From: Paenibacillus caseinilyticus
GTDB taxonomy: Bacteria; Bacillota; Bacilli; Paenibacillales; NBRC-103111
NCBI RefSeq assembly: GCF_027533645.1
Contig: NZ_JAQAGY010000028.1
Coordinates: forward strand, 27,912-91,911
Length of the DNA: 64,000 bases
Direction: 5' to 3'
Shown: piece by piece, positions 53,000 through 60,795 of the stretch
Layout of the letters: every line of letters begins with the position of its first letter
Position numbering within the stretch: position 1 is the stretch's first letter
Translations under genes and position numbers: made by a program
The notes under the pieces: generated by a model
What the model was told of the DNA's origin: nothing
What the model saw: only the letters and a program-made list of their open reading frames with translations
Databases searched by the model: none

Positions 53000-53050
53000 A
53001 CGGCAAAGAGCCCGCATCCACGAATCCTTTCGTGCAAGCAGGCTCTTTCT
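53000..53050 (-). terminator. Intrinsic terminator after map
   Basis: On the minus strand AAAGAGCC pairs with GGGCTCTTT; an inner CACGAA/TTCGTG stem extends it. It directly follows the map stop codon; the U-run is confined to the end of the stem. Confidence 0.7.
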
Positions 53051-53051
53051 T

Positions 53052-53795
53052 TCATTGCGTAAGGACGAGCGGGCCATCTTTGGTAATGGCGATGGTGTGT
53101 TCGAACTGAGCCGAGAGACTGCCGTCCATCGTACGGGCGGTCCATCCATCGAAGTCAATGAACATTTCGTGCTTGCCGGCATTGACCATCGGTTCGATCG
53201 TGAATACCATGCCTTCCTCGAGTCGGAAGCCCCGTCCGGGTTTGCCGGCATGCGGGAAGGAGGGCTCTTCATGCATATCCCGGCCGATGCCGTGCGCGAC
53301 GAGATCCCGTACGACAGAGAAGCCGTTTCCTTCGGCATGCTTCTGGATGGCATTCACGACATCGCCGATACGGTTGCCGACGAGTGCCTTGGAGATGCCG
53401 AGGTTCAGGCATTCCCTGGTCACGCGGACAAGCTTCTCGGTTTCCGGCGAGATGGTGCCTACCGCATACGTTTCACAGGTATCGGCCATCCAGCCGTTAT
53501 AACAGCAGACGATGTCGATCTTCACAATATCACCGTTAGCGAGCGGCTCCTTGCTCGGGAACCCGTGGGCGATTACATCGTTGACGGAAGCGCACGTGGC
53601 CGCGGGGAACCCTTTGAAACCTTTGGTAACTTGGCTGGCGCCGTGACTTACGATGAAGCTTTCAGCAAAATCATTGATTTCCATGGTGGTGATCCCCGGG
53701 CGGACCATCTTTGCGATCTCCCGGTGGCAGGCCGCCAGGATTTGCCCCGCTTCGCGCATTTTGGCGATTTCTTCAGGGGTTTTCAAGTGGATCAT
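53052..53795 (-). CDS. map: Methionine aminopeptidase, type I
   Basis: A 247-residue cytosolic metalloprotease that removes N-terminal Met from nascent proteins. All five metal ligands are in place: D94 (KIDIV), D105 (WMADTCE), H168 (VAHGIGRDMHEEP), E201 (FTIEPMV) and E232 (AQFEHTI), with substrate His77. It is free-standing, not in the ribosomal protein operon, so it may be a second MAP like YflG of B. subtilis. A promoter overlapping that of helD drives it. Confidence 0.94.
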   Translation of the reverse strand: MIHLKTPEEIAKMREAGQILAACHREIAKMVRPGITTMEINDFAESFIVSHGASQVTKGFKGFPAATCASVNDVIAHGFPSKEPLANGDIVKIDIVCCYNGWMADTCETYAVGTISPETEKLVRVTRECLNLGISKALVGNRIGDVVNAIQKHAEGNGFSVVRDLVAHGIGRDMHEEPSFPHAGKPGRGFRLEEGMVFTIEPMVNAGKHEMFIDFDGWTARTMDGSLSAQFEHTIAITKDGPLVLTQ

Positions 53796-53846
53796 AGCAG
53801 TTCACTCCTAGCTTTGTACGACGGATTAGGCCGGGGTATATTCTTG

Positions 53847-53876
53847 ATTGTACTCTATTGTACGCAGTTGCTTCAA
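53847..53876 (-). promoter_or_regulatory. Sigma-A promoter of map
   Basis: Minus strand: TTGAAG (53871-53876), 18-bp spacer, TACAAT (53847-53852). It overlaps the divergent helD promoter face to face. Confidence 0.55.
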
Positions 53877-53897
53877 AAACTTCCCATGTGGTAAGAT
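53868..53897 (+). promoter_or_regulatory. Sigma-A promoter of helD
   Basis: TTGCTT (53868-53873), 18-bp spacer, TAAGAT (53892-53897), about 45 bp ahead of the helD start. The -35 elements of helD and map overlap on opposite strands. Confidence 0.5.
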
Positions 53898-53949
53898 GAT
53901 CCACACTGATTTTTTCAACGATCGGATAAGCATAAGGAGGTGCCGGATC

Positions 53950-56286
53950 ATGACACAAGACCCAGTATGGCAGGAAGAGCGGCAGCGTCTGCAGATCGTC
54001 CTGGAGCGCATCCGCCGGGAGATCGAACGGTCGGAAGCCTTGTCGGAAGAACGCTCCTCCACTGTGGCCGAAGCCCGCAAAGATTTTTGGAGCGATATCT
54101 CCGTGAACCTCTCGAACCGGGACGATATCATGGAGACGTATGCGGCCATCACCCAACAATCCATGATGCTCGGCGGCCAGGAGCGAAGTCTGCAGCATGC
54201 CGAGGATACGCGCTATAAGCTCCTCCGAATGTACAACTCACCCTATTTCGGCCGCATTGATTTCACCGAGCAAGGGACGACCGATTCGGAGCAGATTTAC
54301 ATTGGTATCGGGTCGGTACTGGATGAAGAGACGCAGACGTACTGGGTATATGATTGGCGGGCACCGGTTTCCAATTTGTTCTACGACTACCCTCCGGGGC
54401 CTGCCCGTTACGATACCCCTATAGGACCGATCGAGGGTGAGCTGGAGCTGAAGCGCCAGTTTATGATCCGCGGCGGGGAGCTCAAAGCCCTGTTCGATAC
54501 GGGCGTCACTATCGGTGATGAAGTGCTGCAGGAGATTCTGGGCGGCCATGCCGACGATCGGATGAAAAGTATCGTAGCTACGATACAAAGCGAGCAGAAC
54601 CGGATTATTCGTGACGATGCACACAAGGTCCTCATTGTTCAAGGGGCCGCAGGAAGCGGCAAAACCTCCGTAGCGCTTCAGCGGGTCGCCTATCTGATGT
54701 ACAAGCACAGGCAGACGCTCCACAGCGATAATATGGTGCTCTTCAGCCCGAATGCCCTCTTCAACAGCTATGTCGCTTCGGTACTTCCCGAGCTTGGCGA
54801 AGCGAATATGCAGCAGACCACCTACCAGGAATACCTGCGTCTGCGGCTCTCCCGCCAATTTGAGGTTGAAGATGCTTACGACCAGATCGAAGCTCTCCTG
54901 CGCCTGTCTTCGACAGCGGATGCTGAGGATCACCCTAGACTCCATAGTATCCGATTCAAATCTTCGCGCGCCTACATGGAAATGATCGAGCGTTACAGTA
55001 AGCGTCTGGAGAAAGAAGGCATGTTGTTCCAGGATCTGCTCTTCCGGGGACGGGTGCTGATCAGCCGTGAGCGGATGACCGAACAGTTTTACAGCCTCGA
55101 CCCCGATCTCAAGCTGAGCAATAAGCTGCATCTTTTGAAGGAATGGCTGCTCAGGGAACTCAAGGAACTGGCTAAGCAGGAGCGCAGGAAGGCCTGGGTC
55201 AAACAAGAGATCGAGCTGCTGGACAAGGAAGACTACCAGAGGGCTTACAATGCCCTTCAGAAGCAGGCTGGCGAGCGGGAGGTGGCTTTTGACGATGCGA
55301 AGCAGGAAGCGCTGCTCCTGGCCAAATTCGTCGTCCACGAGAAATTCAAAGGCCTGCGCAGCCGAATCAAGGCACTCCGGTTTGTTTCCGGCACCCAGCT
55401 TTACAAGCAGCTCCTTTCGGAAGGCCCTTGGCTTGCGGAAGCCTCGCACGGAATACAGCCCCCGGCACAATGGGAGGAAGTGCGCGTGTGGACGCTCGAG
55501 CGTATGGAGCAGGGTCATCTGCCCTATGAGGATGCTACTCCGCTTCTTTATCTCACCGGTTTGATGGAAGGCTTCCACTCGTATAACGCGATACGCCATG
55601 TGATCATTGATGAAGCGCAGGATTATTCAGCATTCCAGCTGGCGTTTCTTCGCAGACTGTTCCCCCGTGCAAGAATGACGCTTCTTGGGGACTTCAACCA
55701 AGCAATCTATGCCCATACGCTTGGCAGCAGCGGCACGGCGGAGCAAGGCTATGGGGTCGTGTATGACCTGTATGGCCGTGACCAGGTAGAGCTCATCCGT
55801 CTAGTCCGGAGCTATCGCTCGACGCGTAACATCGTCCAATTCAGCCGAAGAATTCTTCCTGGGGGGGAACCCGTGGAGGCCTTCAACCGCAGCGGCGAAG
55901 ATCCGCGCATCATCCAAGCCTCGAGTAGAGAAGAACTGCATCGCTTCATTGCGCAGGAAGTAGCGAGGCTTAGAGAGCTGGGGCAGCAATCCATAGCCAT
56001 CCTCTGCAAGACAGAGGATGAAGCTCGGTCGGCAAGTGCGGGGCTGTTCCCGCTCATCGGTGCGGAGCTGATTACCAAAGAGACACGGGTATTTCCAGAA
56101 GCCGTCCTCATTGTTCCAGTGTATCTGGCCAAAGGACTGGAATTCGACGCCACGATCATTTATGATGCTTCCTGTACCCAATATGGCAAGGAGAACGATC
56201 GAAAACTGCTGTATACCGCCTGCACCCGTGCGATGCACCACCTCACCCTTTGTACGCTTGGCCCGGTGTCCCCACTGCTCGATTAG
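53950..56286 (+). CDS. helD: RNA polymerase recycling ATPase HelD
   Basis: A 778-residue SF1 helicase-like motor that strips stalled RNA polymerase from DNA. The N-terminal coiled-coil arm (about 1-60) enters the secondary channel in known HelD structures. Walker A is GAAGSGKTS (232-240); HVIIDEAQDYSAFQLAFL is Walker B; LVRSYRSTRNIVQFSRRIL and YLAKGLEFDATIIYDA are later helicase motifs, and YTACTRAMHHL closes the motor. AAGGAGG precedes the ATG at 53950 by nine bases. Plus strand, followed by a strong terminator. Confidence 0.93.
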   Translation: MTQDPVWQEERQRLQIVLERIRREIERSEALSEERSSTVAEARKDFWSDISVNLSNRDDIMETYAAITQQSMMLGGQERSLQHAEDTRYKLLRMYNSPYFGRIDFTEQGTTDSEQIYIGIGSVLDEETQTYWVYDWRAPVSNLFYDYPPGPARYDTPIGPIEGELELKRQFMIRGGELKALFDTGVTIGDEVLQEILGGHADDRMKSIVATIQSEQNRIIRDDAHKVLIVQGAAGSGKTSVALQRVAYLMYKHRQTLHSDNMVLFSPNALFNSYVASVLPELGEANMQQTTYQEYLRLRLSRQFEVEDAYDQIEALLRLSSTADAEDHPRLHSIRFKSSRAYMEMIERYSKRLEKEGMLFQDLLFRGRVLISRERMTEQFYSLDPDLKLSNKLHLLKEWLLRELKELAKQERRKAWVKQEIELLDKEDYQRAYNALQKQAGEREVAFDDAKQEALLLAKFVVHEKFKGLRSRIKALRFVSGTQLYKQLLSEGPWLAEASHGIQPPAQWEEVRVWTLERMEQGHLPYEDATPLLYLTGLMEGFHSYNAIRHVIIDEAQDYSAFQLAFLRRLFPRARMTLLGDFNQAIYAHTLGSSGTAEQGYGVVYDLYGRDQVELIRLVRSYRSTRNIVQFSRRILPGGEPVEAFNRSGEDPRIIQASSREELHRFIAQEVARLRELGQQSIAILCKTEDEARSASAGLFPLIGAELITKETRVFPEAVLIVPVYLAKGLEFDATIIYDASCTQYGKENDRKLLYTACTRAMHHLTLCTLGPVSPLLD

Positions 56287-56337
56287 CTTCTTATCCCATG
56301 AAAGCGCAATATATTTGCGCATTTGCGAATAAATTAT

Positions 56338-56371
56338 AAAGAGAACTGCGCAAAAACGGTTCTCTTTTTTT
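56338..56371 (+). terminator. Intrinsic terminator after helD
   Basis: AAAGAGAAC (56338-56346) pairs with GTTCTCTTT (56359-56367) and is followed by a T-run. Confidence 0.88.
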
Positions 56372-56420
56372 ATGCTTCGTGGTAAAATGAGGATAATTCA
56401 TAATCGAGGTGGAAACCATA

Positions 56421-56606
56421 ATGCCGGCAGAATCTTGCTACTACATCATTTACGACGATTTTTCCATTTCCATTTGCACCATGCTTGATGAAGTTTGCGA
56501 TGCTGTAGCCGGCGGAGCTTTGTTATACGGATATACGGATAACGAAGATATGGCGCAATTATTGCTCAATGAGTGCTTCCATGTCGTCCAGAAAGAGAAA
56601 ACGTGA
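56421..56606 (+). CDS. Small hypothetical protein (61 residues)
   Basis: ATG at 56421 stands eight bases after GAGGTGG, a good binding site. The protein (MPAESCYYIIYDDFSISICT...) is acidic, without membrane segment or known motif. I do not recognise it. It is bracketed by terminators on both sides, so it is its own transcription unit. Coding status rests on the ribosome-binding site, length and closing terminator. Confidence 0.6.
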   Translation: MPAESCYYIIYDDFSISICTMLDEVCDAVAGGALLYGYTDNEDMAQLLLNECFHVVQKEKT

Positions 56607-56626
56607 ATCTATAGTTAAATCATATA

Positions 56627-56667
56627 AAAGCACAGCCTCTTACGTATTGTAAGAGGCTGCTTTTCTT
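56627..56667. terminator. Strong bidirectional terminator
   Basis: CAGCCTCTTAC (56633-56643) and GTAAGAGGCTG (56649-56659) form a perfect 11-bp stem flanked by AAAAG and CTTTT. It can end the plus-strand small gene and the minus-strand sspP unit. Confidence 0.9.
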
Positions 56668-56703
56668 GTTAGAGCTATTGGGCTTCATGAACTTCGAAAG
56701 AGC

Positions 56704-56847
56704 TCAGCCTTCACCATTATTATGCCGGCTGTGATTCTCGTTCTTGATCCGTTTGGATCCTGGTTTAGGACCGGTACGCTGACGGTGCTCTTCCTGATTT
56801 TCCTGTCCGGACGGCGGGTTTACCGGCTGCGGGATATCTTTTGGCAT
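56704..56847 (-). CDS. sspP: Small acid-soluble spore protein P (SspP/CotL type)
   Basis: A 47-residue, very hydrophilic protein: MPKDIPQPVNPPSGQENQEE then HRQRTGPKPGSKRIKNENHS, ending RHNNGEG. The GPKPGSKRIKNENHSR segment matches the SspP core (G-x-P-x-x-GSKKVKNRNHTRQ) of B. subtilis, as I recall it. ATG at 56847 follows AAGGAGG by nine bases. SspP is a minor forespore protein under sigma-G. It is the third gene of a small cluster on this strand. Confidence 0.82.
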   Translation of the reverse strand: MPKDIPQPVNPPSGQENQEEHRQRTGPKPGSKRIKNENHSRHNNGEG

Positions 56848-56871
56848 GAAAGTCTGCCTCCTTCTGTATCG

Positions 56872-57054
56872 TTAGTCTTTATCCGTCAGCGTGAACGAAT
56901 GCGGTTCTTTATCATGGTTCAGCGCATCCTGATGACGGTGATCGTTCGTTTGCTGCTGCACCTGTTGGGCTTGGTGGCTGTTCACTGGTTGTACTTCCAG
57001 ATCGTCCACGACGTTCTGCAGGTTTTTGTCTACACCGCTCTTATTCTTCGTCAT
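56872..57054 (-). CDS. Small hydrophilic protein (60 residues), possibly spore-related
   Basis: MTKNKSGVDKNLQNVVDDLE followed by a Gln/His/Asp-rich tail. A strong GGAGG lies seven bases before the ATG at 57054. No motif that I recognise. Composition (no Cys or Trp, low hydrophobicity) and position right in front of sspP suggest a spore-associated or structural peptide; this is inference from context only. Confidence 0.62.
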   Translation of the reverse strand: MTKNKSGVDKNLQNVVDDLEVQPVNSHQAQQVQQQTNDHRHQDALNHDKEPHSFTLTDKD

Positions 57055-57071
57055 AAAGGATCCTCCTCCGC

Positions 57072-57419
57072 TTACCTATGCGTTAAGGCGTGAAGCTGCT
57101 GAGCACACTCATGAAGATGCCTTACATAGTCATCTACAAGCGTTTGAATCGCGGTAGTGCGCTCATCTACCGAACCGCCGCCCCGCTCTACATCGACCAG
57201 GTCCACCTTCACTTCACGGGAATCCACATACGTACACTTAAAATCGAAGTTGTACATCGTACGGCCCGCTGTAGAAATCCGGACACGCAGTACATTCGCT
57301 TCGGCTTCATCCGCCCTTACCTCGGCGCGGTCGGATGCATCCAGCACCGAAGGCAGCGTATTTTGCCAAGCCTCCGCGAGCCGCTGGGAGTCGATCTGCA
57401 GTTTATCGTTGTTGCTCAT
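57072..57419 (-). CDS. Hypothetical protein (115 residues)
   Basis: MSNNDKLQIDSQRLAEAWQN to HECAQQLHALTHR; acidic in the middle (SDRAEVRADEAEANVLRVRI), with a probable alpha/beta fold: STAGRTMYNFDFKCTYVDSR and a C-terminal helix with a His/Cys cluster. I do not recognise the family. GGAGG precedes the ATG at 57419 by eight bases. It is the first gene of the cluster that ends in sspP, with an 17-bp gap to the next gene. Confidence 0.65.
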   Translation of the reverse strand: MSNNDKLQIDSQRLAEAWQNTLPSVLDASDRAEVRADEAEANVLRVRISTAGRTMYNFDFKCTYVDSREVKVDLVDVERGGGSVDERTTAIQTLVDDYVRHLHECAQQLHALTHR

Positions 57420-57440
57420 CTGTACCACCTCCACATCTTA

Positions 57441-57472
57441 TAACATGCGATAGACCAGAGTTCCCTATACTC
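57441..57472 (-). promoter_or_regulatory. Possible sigma-G promoter of the sspP cluster
   Basis: Minus strand: GAGTATA (57466-57472), 18-bp spacer, CATGTTA (57441-57447). It resembles forespore sigma-G promoters and lies about 22 bp ahead of the first gene. Confidence 0.4.
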
Positions 57473-57572
57473 TCCCCTTTGCTCAAAATTAAGCCAGCAA
57501 GCCATTCGGTCATGAGCTCCGAGTCATAAAGTTTTCTTTTTAAAAACCGTCACAGATGCAGGGTGTAAAACC

Positions 57573-57600
57573 CTCTCCCTCCAATGGAGGTGGCGGAGAG
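57573..57600. repeat. Nested hairpin in the gap between tRNA-Ser and the sspP cluster
   Basis: CTCTCC (57573-57578) pairs with GGAGAG (57595-57600), enclosing CTCC/GGAG around AAT. A short GGG/CCC hairpin (57561-57573) precedes it. No gene covers 57480-57610, and I cannot tell which strand uses it. Confidence 0.5.
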
Positions 57601-57610
57601 CTGTAACAAC

Positions 57611-57639
57611 AAAAAAACGACCCCGAGGGTCGTTTTTTT
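57611..57639. terminator. Terminator after tRNA-Ser (bidirectional form)
   Basis: AAAAAAACGACC pairs with GGTCGTTTTTTT around CCGAG; both strands carry a run of seven A/T, so it works in either direction. It ends the serS-tRNA-Ser transcript on the minus strand. Confidence 0.9.
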
Positions 57640-57744
57640 AAACGATTAAAATTTATATCTCACCAGGGCTCGTTTCTGTCATCTTATATTCATAAACGCG
57701 CATTGTCCTCAAAGGACCGCGAAGCCGTTTATCTTGTGTATATA

Positions 57745-57832
57745 TGGCGGAGAGGGTGGGATTCGAACCCACGGAGGCTTGCACCTCGGCGGTTTTCAAG
57801 ACCGCTGCCTTAAACCACTCGACCACCTCTCC
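57745..57832 (-). tRNA. tRNA-Ser (TGA)
   Basis: An 88-nt class II tRNA: acceptor GGAGAGG/CCTCTCC, long variable arm (CCGAGGTGCAAGCCTCC region), anticodon loop CTTGAAA with anticodon TGA, T-loop GTTCGAATC and encoded CCA. It reads UCA/UCN serine codons. It lies 47 bp behind serS, as trnSL-Ser1 does in B. subtilis. Confidence 0.96.
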
Positions 57833-57879
57833 GGGTGACAAGAAGCATTGTATCACACCTGGAAAAGCAATTTCAAGGT

Positions 57880-59166
57880 CTACTTTACTTTTTTGCTGAT
57901 CTTGGTCACGCCGCCCATATAAGGCTGAAGCACTTCAGGAATCAGGACGCTGCCGTCCTCCTGCTGGTAATTCTCCAGGATCGCTGCAACCGTCCGTCCG
58001 AGGGCCAATCCCGAACCGTTGAGCGTATGCACGAATTCCGGCTTCGCTTTCGCGTCGCGGCGGAAGCGGATGTTCGCTCTACGGGCTTGGAAGTCCTCGA
58101 AATTGCTGCAGGAAGAGATCTCCCGGTACGTATTGCTGTTCGGCAGCCATACTTCGAGATCATACGTCTTCGATGAAGAGAAGCCGATATCGCCTGTGCA
58201 AAGAGACAACACCCGGTAAGGCAGATTCAACAGCTGCAGCACCTTCTCAGCATCTGCCGTCAGCTTCTCAAGCTCATCATTCGAATGCTCCGGCAGCGTC
58301 AGCTTCACCAGTTCAATCTTGTTGAACTGATGCTGTCGAATGAGTCCGCGCGTATCCCGGCCAGCTGAACCCGCTTCGGAGCGGAAACATGCGCTGAATG
58401 CAGCGAAATACTTCGGCAGATCTTCCATAGGCAGGATGTCATCCCGGTGGTAATTCGTTACCGGTACTTCCGCCGTAGGAATTAAGAAGTAATCGGTACC
58501 TTCGAGCTTGAATACATCTTCCTCGAATTTCGGCAATTGCCCCGTACCGGTCAAGCTATCGCGATTGACGATCTGCGGCGGCAGCATTTCTTCATAGCCG
58601 TGCTTATCGGCATGCAGATCCATCATGAAATTGATCAAAGCTCGTTCTAGGCGTGCTCCAAGTCCTTTATAGAACACGAAGCGGGAGCCTGTTACTTTCC
58701 CGGCATTCTCAAAATCGAGAATATCCAGTGCCTGTGCCACTTCCCAGTGCGGCTTCGGTTCGAAGGCAAACGCTGGCACATCGCCAATCCGGCGAATCTC
58801 CACGTTTTCTTCCTCCGAAGAACCAATCGGCACGCTGTCCTGTGGAAGATTTGGGAGCGACATTAAGATGCTGTCCAGATCCGTTTCCAGTACGCGGATT
58901 TCTTCATCCAGCGCCTTGATTCGGTCTCCTACTACTTTCATCTCTTCGATCAGATGGTCCGCATTTTCTTTGGCCTTCTTGAGCTGTGCAACCTCCTGGG
59001 AAACCACATTCCGGCGGTTCTTCAGTTGTTCCACTTCTTGGAGCAGCTGCCTGCGGTTCGTATCCAAACTAGTGAACCGGTCCAGATCCTCGAGGTTTGC
59101 CCCCCGGTTCGCCAGACCTTGTTTCACACGATCGAGATCGCCGCGCAGCAATTTCACATCTAACAA
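57880..59166 (-). CDS. serS: Seryl-tRNA synthetase
   Basis: A 428-residue class II synthetase that charges tRNA-Ser; a substrate tRNA gene follows directly. The N-terminal two-helix coiled coil (about 25-100) grips the long variable arm. Motif 2 is FSACFRSEAGSAGRDTRGLI and motif 3 NGSGLALGRTVAAILENYQQ. TTG at 59166 follows GGAGG. The gap to pdxT is only 11 bp, leaving no room for a T-box leader of its own. Confidence 0.97.
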   Translation of the reverse strand: MLDVKLLRGDLDRVKQGLANRGANLEDLDRFTSLDTNRRQLLQEVEQLKNRRNVVSQEVAQLKKAKENADHLIEEMKVVGDRIKALDEEIRVLETDLDSILMSLPNLPQDSVPIGSSEEENVEIRRIGDVPAFAFEPKPHWEVAQALDILDFENAGKVTGSRFVFYKGLGARLERALINFMMDLHADKHGYEEMLPPQIVNRDSLTGTGQLPKFEEDVFKLEGTDYFLIPTAEVPVTNYHRDDILPMEDLPKYFAAFSACFRSEAGSAGRDTRGLIRQHQFNKIELVKLTLPEHSNDELEKLTADAEKVLQLLNLPYRVLSLCTGDIGFSSSKTYDLEVWLPNSNTYREISSCSNFEDFQARRANIRFRRDAKAKPEFVHTLNGSGLALGRTVAAILENYQQEDGSVLIPEVLQPYMGGVTKISKKVK

Positions 59167-59177
59167 GGAGATCCCTC

Positions 59178-59750
59178 CTACCTCGTCTCACGTACCATAT
59201 CTAGAAAATAAGCATGCATCCGCTCATCATCGGTCAATTCCGGATGAAACGAGGCTGCAAGCAGATGACCCTGGCGGGCCGCAACGATCTGGTCCTTGTA
59301 AATGGACAGCACGTCCACACCTTCGCCGACGCTGTCGATCAACGGAGCACGGATGAAGACAGCCCGCACATCTTTATCGATCCCTTTGATATCGAGGTCC
59401 GTCTCAAAACTCTCACGTTGACGGCCGAACGCATTGCGCGCTACCTTCATATCCATGAGACCCAGATGGGCTTCGTCCTGACCTTCGATTTCCTTCGCCA
59501 GTACGATCAGTCCTGCGCAGGTCCCGAATAACGGCTTGCCCTGACGTGAGAAATCACGCAGGGCATCCAGGAATCCATAGGTGCGCATTAGTTTGCCGAT
59601 GGTTGTGCTTTCACCACCGGGTATGATGATGCCGTCAATCTCTCCGAGCTGTTCCGTACGCTTAACGGCTACACCCTCGGCTCCGGCTTTTTCGATCATT
59701 TTCACATGTTCAGCAACAGCGCCCTGCAGCGCCAGAACACCAATCTTCAT
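59178..59750 (-). CDS. pdxT: Pyridoxal 5'-phosphate synthase glutaminase subunit PdxT
   Basis: A 190-residue class I glutaminase that feeds ammonia to PdxS. The triad is C78 (PLFGTCAGLIVLA), H169 and E171 (AASFHPELTDD); IDGIIIPGGESTTIGKLM is the substrate-binding loop. ATG at 59750 follows AAGG by nine bases; an upstream ATG at 59780 would lie ahead of that box. Neighbours pdxS and serS match B. subtilis. Confidence 0.96.
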   Translation of the reverse strand: MKIGVLALQGAVAEHVKMIEKAGAEGVAVKRTEQLGEIDGIIIPGGESTTIGKLMRTYGFLDALRDFSRQGKPLFGTCAGLIVLAKEIEGQDEAHLGLMDMKVARNAFGRQRESFETDLDIKGIDKDVRAVFIRAPLIDSVGEGVDVLSIYKDQIVAARQGHLLAASFHPELTDDERMHAYFLDMVRETR

Positions 59751-59795
59751 CGCTCTCAACCTTCTTCCCGAATGACGCAAACCGCAGACGACGAA

Positions 59796-60677
59796 TTACC
59801 AGCCGCGCTCCTGCATCCGTTCAGACACATGCAGCTTGGAAATCTCGATCCCCTTCATCGGCGTGCCGAGGTTCTTCGAAATGTTCGCGATCAATTCGTA
59901 ATCCGTGTAGTGTGTCGTAGCCTCTACGATAGCTTTTGCGAACTTCTCAGGGCTGTCTGACTTGAAGATGCCTGAACCGACGAATACGCCGTCAGAGCCC
60001 AGATGCATCATAAGCGCAGCATCCGCAGGAGTGGCTACGCCGCCCGCTGCAAAGTTGACGACCGGAAGACGGCCAGACTCATGTACCTGCAGCAACAGCT
60101 CGTAGGGTGCTCCAAGGTTCTTCGCTTCGGCCATAAGCTCGTCCTTAGCCAGCGCCTGGATTTTGCGAATCTGTCCGGTGATCATACGCATATGACGAAC
60201 AGCTTCGACAATATTACCGGTTCCCGGCTCGCCCTTCGTACGAAGCATAGATGCCCCTTCACCGATCCGACGCAGCGCTTCTCCAAGATCTCTCGCTCCG
60301 CAAACAAACGGAACCGTGAAATCCCTCTTATTGATATGGAATACTTCATCGGCCGGTGTGAGCACTTCGCTCTCGTCAATGTAGTCTACGCCCATGGATT
60401 CCAGAATCTTAGCTTCTACAAAATGACCGATCCGTGCTTTGGCCATGACCGGAATCGAGACAACCTTCATAACCTCTTCTACTACCGTTGGGTCAGCCAT
60501 ACGGGCTACGCCGCCGGCAGCACGGATATCGGAAGGCACGCGTTCCAGAGCCATAACGGCGGAAGCGCCTGCTGCTTCAGCGATGCGAGCCTGTTCTGCA
60601 TTCATGACGTCCATGATGACGCCGCCTTTTTGCATTTCGGCCATACCTTTTTTGACGCGGGATGTACCTGTTTCCAT
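59796..60677 (-). CDS. pdxS: Pyridoxal 5'-phosphate synthase subunit PdxS
   Basis: A 293-residue TIM-barrel enzyme that builds PLP from ribose 5-phosphate, glyceraldehyde 3-phosphate and ammonia in a dodecameric complex with PdxT. The two catalytic lysines are K80 (VMAKARIGHFVEA) and K148 (MLRTKGEPGTGN). ATG follows CAGGAGG. First gene of the pdxS-pdxT-serS run. Confidence 0.98.
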   Translation of the reverse strand: METGTSRVKKGMAEMQKGGVIMDVMNAEQARIAEAAGASAVMALERVPSDIRAAGGVARMADPTVVEEVMKVVSIPVMAKARIGHFVEAKILESMGVDYIDESEVLTPADEVFHINKRDFTVPFVCGARDLGEALRRIGEGASMLRTKGEPGTGNIVEAVRHMRMITGQIRKIQALAKDELMAEAKNLGAPYELLLQVHESGRLPVVNFAAGGVATPADAALMMHLGSDGVFVGSGIFKSDSPEKFAKAIVEATTHYTDYELIANISKNLGTPMKGIEISKLHVSERMQERGW

Positions 60678-60723
60678 GTCCGATTCCTCCTGAAACCTAT
60701 ACGTAATTTTTCCACGATCCGGT

Positions 60724-60729
60724 ATTATA
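60724..60729 (-). promoter_or_regulatory. -10 element upstream of pdxS
   Basis: Minus strand TATAAT about 47 bp ahead of pdxS, in an AT-rich stretch; no convincing -35 at 16-18 bp. The 118-bp gap to dacA has no terminator, so read-through from dacA is also possible. Confidence 0.4.
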
Positions 60730-60795
60730 GGACAAACTAACTAAGCAATAATTCTACATGAACCTTTCCAAATAAACAACCCATGATGCCTGGTT

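Noticed and set aside
57653..57856. 67-codon frame across tRNA-Ser
   Set aside because: It is the tRNA gene read as protein; no binding site.
59167..59177. T-box leader for serS
   Set aside because: Only 11 bp separate serS from pdxT, and no T-box sequence is present there.
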